The position numbers were made by a program, and so were the translations under genes. A stretch of DNA of 64,000 nucleotides. Origin: Kitasatospora terrestris (GTDB lineage Bacteria; Actinomycetota; Actinomycetes; Streptomycetales; Streptomycetaceae). This document shows, piece by piece, positions 63,085 to 64,000 of the stretch (its first letter is position 1; every line of letters starts with the position of its first letter). The stretch spans positions 3,596,001 to 3,660,000 of the forward strand of contig NZ_BAABIS010000001.1 in assembly GCF_039542905.1 (NCBI RefSeq). The letters are read 5' to 3'. The notes beneath the pieces are model-generated. The model saw only the letters and a list, made by a program, of their open reading frames with translations. It had not been told where the DNA came from and did no database searches.

Positions 63085-64000
63085 TCAGAGGCGCATGGCC
63101 TGCGGGGTCTCGCGGCGCTGCAGGTCCGGGCCGTCGTACTCGCGGATGACCTCGTACCGGGTGTTGCGCTCCACCGGGCGGAAGCCGGCGTCGCGGATCA
63201 GGTCGAGCAGGTCGTCGCGGCCGAGCTTGTTCGGCGTGCCGAAGTTGTCCGCGTCGTGGGTGATCTTGTACTCGACCACCGAGCCGTCCATGTCGTCCGC
63301 GCCGTGGCTGAGCGCCAGCTGGGCGGTGGTGACGCCGTGCATCACCCAGAAGACCTTGACGTGCGGCACGTTGTCGAAGAGCAGCCGGGAGACCGCGAAG
63401 GTCTTCAGCGCCTCGGCACCGGTGGCCATCTCGGTCCGCTCCATCAGGCGGTTGCGGACCACGCCGTCCTTGGAGTCGTGGAAGTCGTGCTGGTAGCGCA
63501 GCGGGATGAAGACCTGGAAGCCGCCGGTCTCGTCCTGCAGTTCGCGCAGCCGCAGCACGTGGTCGACCCGGTGCCGGGGCTCCTCGATGTGGCCGTAGAG
63601 CATGGTGCACGGGGTCTTCAGACCCTTCTCGTGCGCCAGACGGTGGATCCGCGACCAGTCCTCCCAGTGGGTCTCGTGGTCGACGATGTGCTGGCGGACC
63701 TCCCAGTCGAAGATCTCCGCGCCGCCGCCGGTCAGCGACTCCAGGCCGGCGTCGATCAGCTCGTCCAGGATCTCCGAGGCGGTCAGGCCGCTGATCCGCT
63801 CGAACCAGTGGATCTCGGTGGCGGTGAAGGCCTTCAGCGAGACGTTCGGCAGCGCGGCCTTCAGCTCCCGCAGCGAGCGCGGGTAGTAGCGCCACGGCAG
63901 GGTCGGGTGCAGGCCGTTGACGATGTGCAGCTCGGTGAGGGACTCCGACTCCATCGCCTTGGCGAGCCGGACGGCCTCCTCGATGCGCATCGTGTACGCG
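63085..64000 (-). CDS. mqnE: Aminofutalosine synthase, 5' end outside window
   Basis: Radical SAM enzyme of the futalosine pathway to menaquinone. 305 C-terminal residues are visible; the N-terminal CxxxCxxC cluster is outside. Matching stretches are LTELHIVNGLHPTLPWRYYP, AGLESLTGGGAEIFD, TMLYGHIEEPRHRVDHVLRL and HGADDMDGSVVEYKI. The reading frame runs open to base 64000. Confidence 0.93.
   Translation of the reverse strand, partial: AYTMRIEEAVRLAKAMESESLTELHIVNGLHPTLPWRYYPRSLRELKAALPNVSLKAFTATEIHWFERISGLTASEILDELIDAGLESLTGGGAEIFDWEVRQHIVDHETHWEDWSRIHRLAHEKGLKTPCTMLYGHIEEPRHRVDHVLRLRELQDETGGFQVFIPLRYQHDFHDSKDGVVRNRLMERTEMATGAEALKTFAVSRLLFDNVPHVKVFWVMHGVTTAQLALSHGADDMDGSVVEYKITHDADNFGTPNKLGRDDLLDLIRDAGFRPVERNTRYEVIREYDGPDLQRRETPQAMRL

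Overview
The window is a core stretch of a high-G+C actinomycete chromosome, almost certainly Streptomycetaceae (Streptomyces or Kitasatospora). Evidence: very G+C-rich third codon positions, many GTG starts, the gene order tRNA-Trp–secE–nusG–rplK–rplA–lipoproteins–rplJ–rplL–rpoB–rpoC, a futalosine-pathway gene (mqnE), lipoproteins with Streptomyces-style lipoboxes, and a second, incomplete nuo cluster next to htpX. No CRISPR array, transposase or phage gene was seen.

Layout. (1) 1-6.56 kb is accessory. It holds a two-component kinase cut by the window edge, a DUF4097 lipoprotein, a Crp/Fnr-type cyclic-nucleotide regulator and, divergent from that regulator, a tightly coupled three-gene operon: a three-TM protein resembling the Pycsar effector PycTM, a class III nucleotide cyclase, and a 741-aa P-loop protein. 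This looks like a cyclic-nucleotide anti-phage system with an extra NTPase. The cyclase C-terminus and the NTPase N-terminus share a short motif that may dock the two together. (2) 6.59-21.9 kb, minus strand: rpoC, rpoB, rplL, rplJ, three LppX-like lipoproteins, rplA, rplK, nusG, secE and tRNA-Trp, with clear hairpin terminators and attenuators and one good rpoB promoter. (3) 22.1-33.3 kb: aspC, add, murB, a TetR–MFS–DUF3291 efflux operon with two matching operators, a dehydratase pair, rpmG, three tRNAs (Met, Thr, Tyr), an amidohydrolase, yajQ and a small gene remnant. (4) 33.3-42.5 kb: small secreted and hypothetical genes, mug, a LysR/oxidoreductase divergent pair, yccF, alkaline phosphatase and a solitary ctaD. 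(5) 42.6-53.5 kb, minus strand: htpX and a translationally coupled nuoA-B-C-H-I-J-K-L-M-N run with no nuoD, E, F or G; its NuoC carries a long Ala/Pro-rich repetitive tail. (6) 53.7-64 kb: an orphan histidine kinase, an HtrA-type lipoprotein protease, galE, a Ser/Thr kinase fused to a PQQ-type propeller, a TetR regulator, fabH, an L,D-transpeptidase and mqnE (cut by the window end).

How the genes work together. Regions 2 and 3 make transcription and translation machinery plus housekeeping metabolism. Region 5 would encode the membrane arm and part of the connecting arm of a complex I-like proton pump, which needs its electron-input and NuoD functions from elsewhere. The region 1 operon would sense infection through its cyclase and/or NTPase and act through a membrane effector; the divergent cyclic-nucleotide-binding regulator may feed back on its expression. 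All functions are inferred from reading the sequence; no database search was run.
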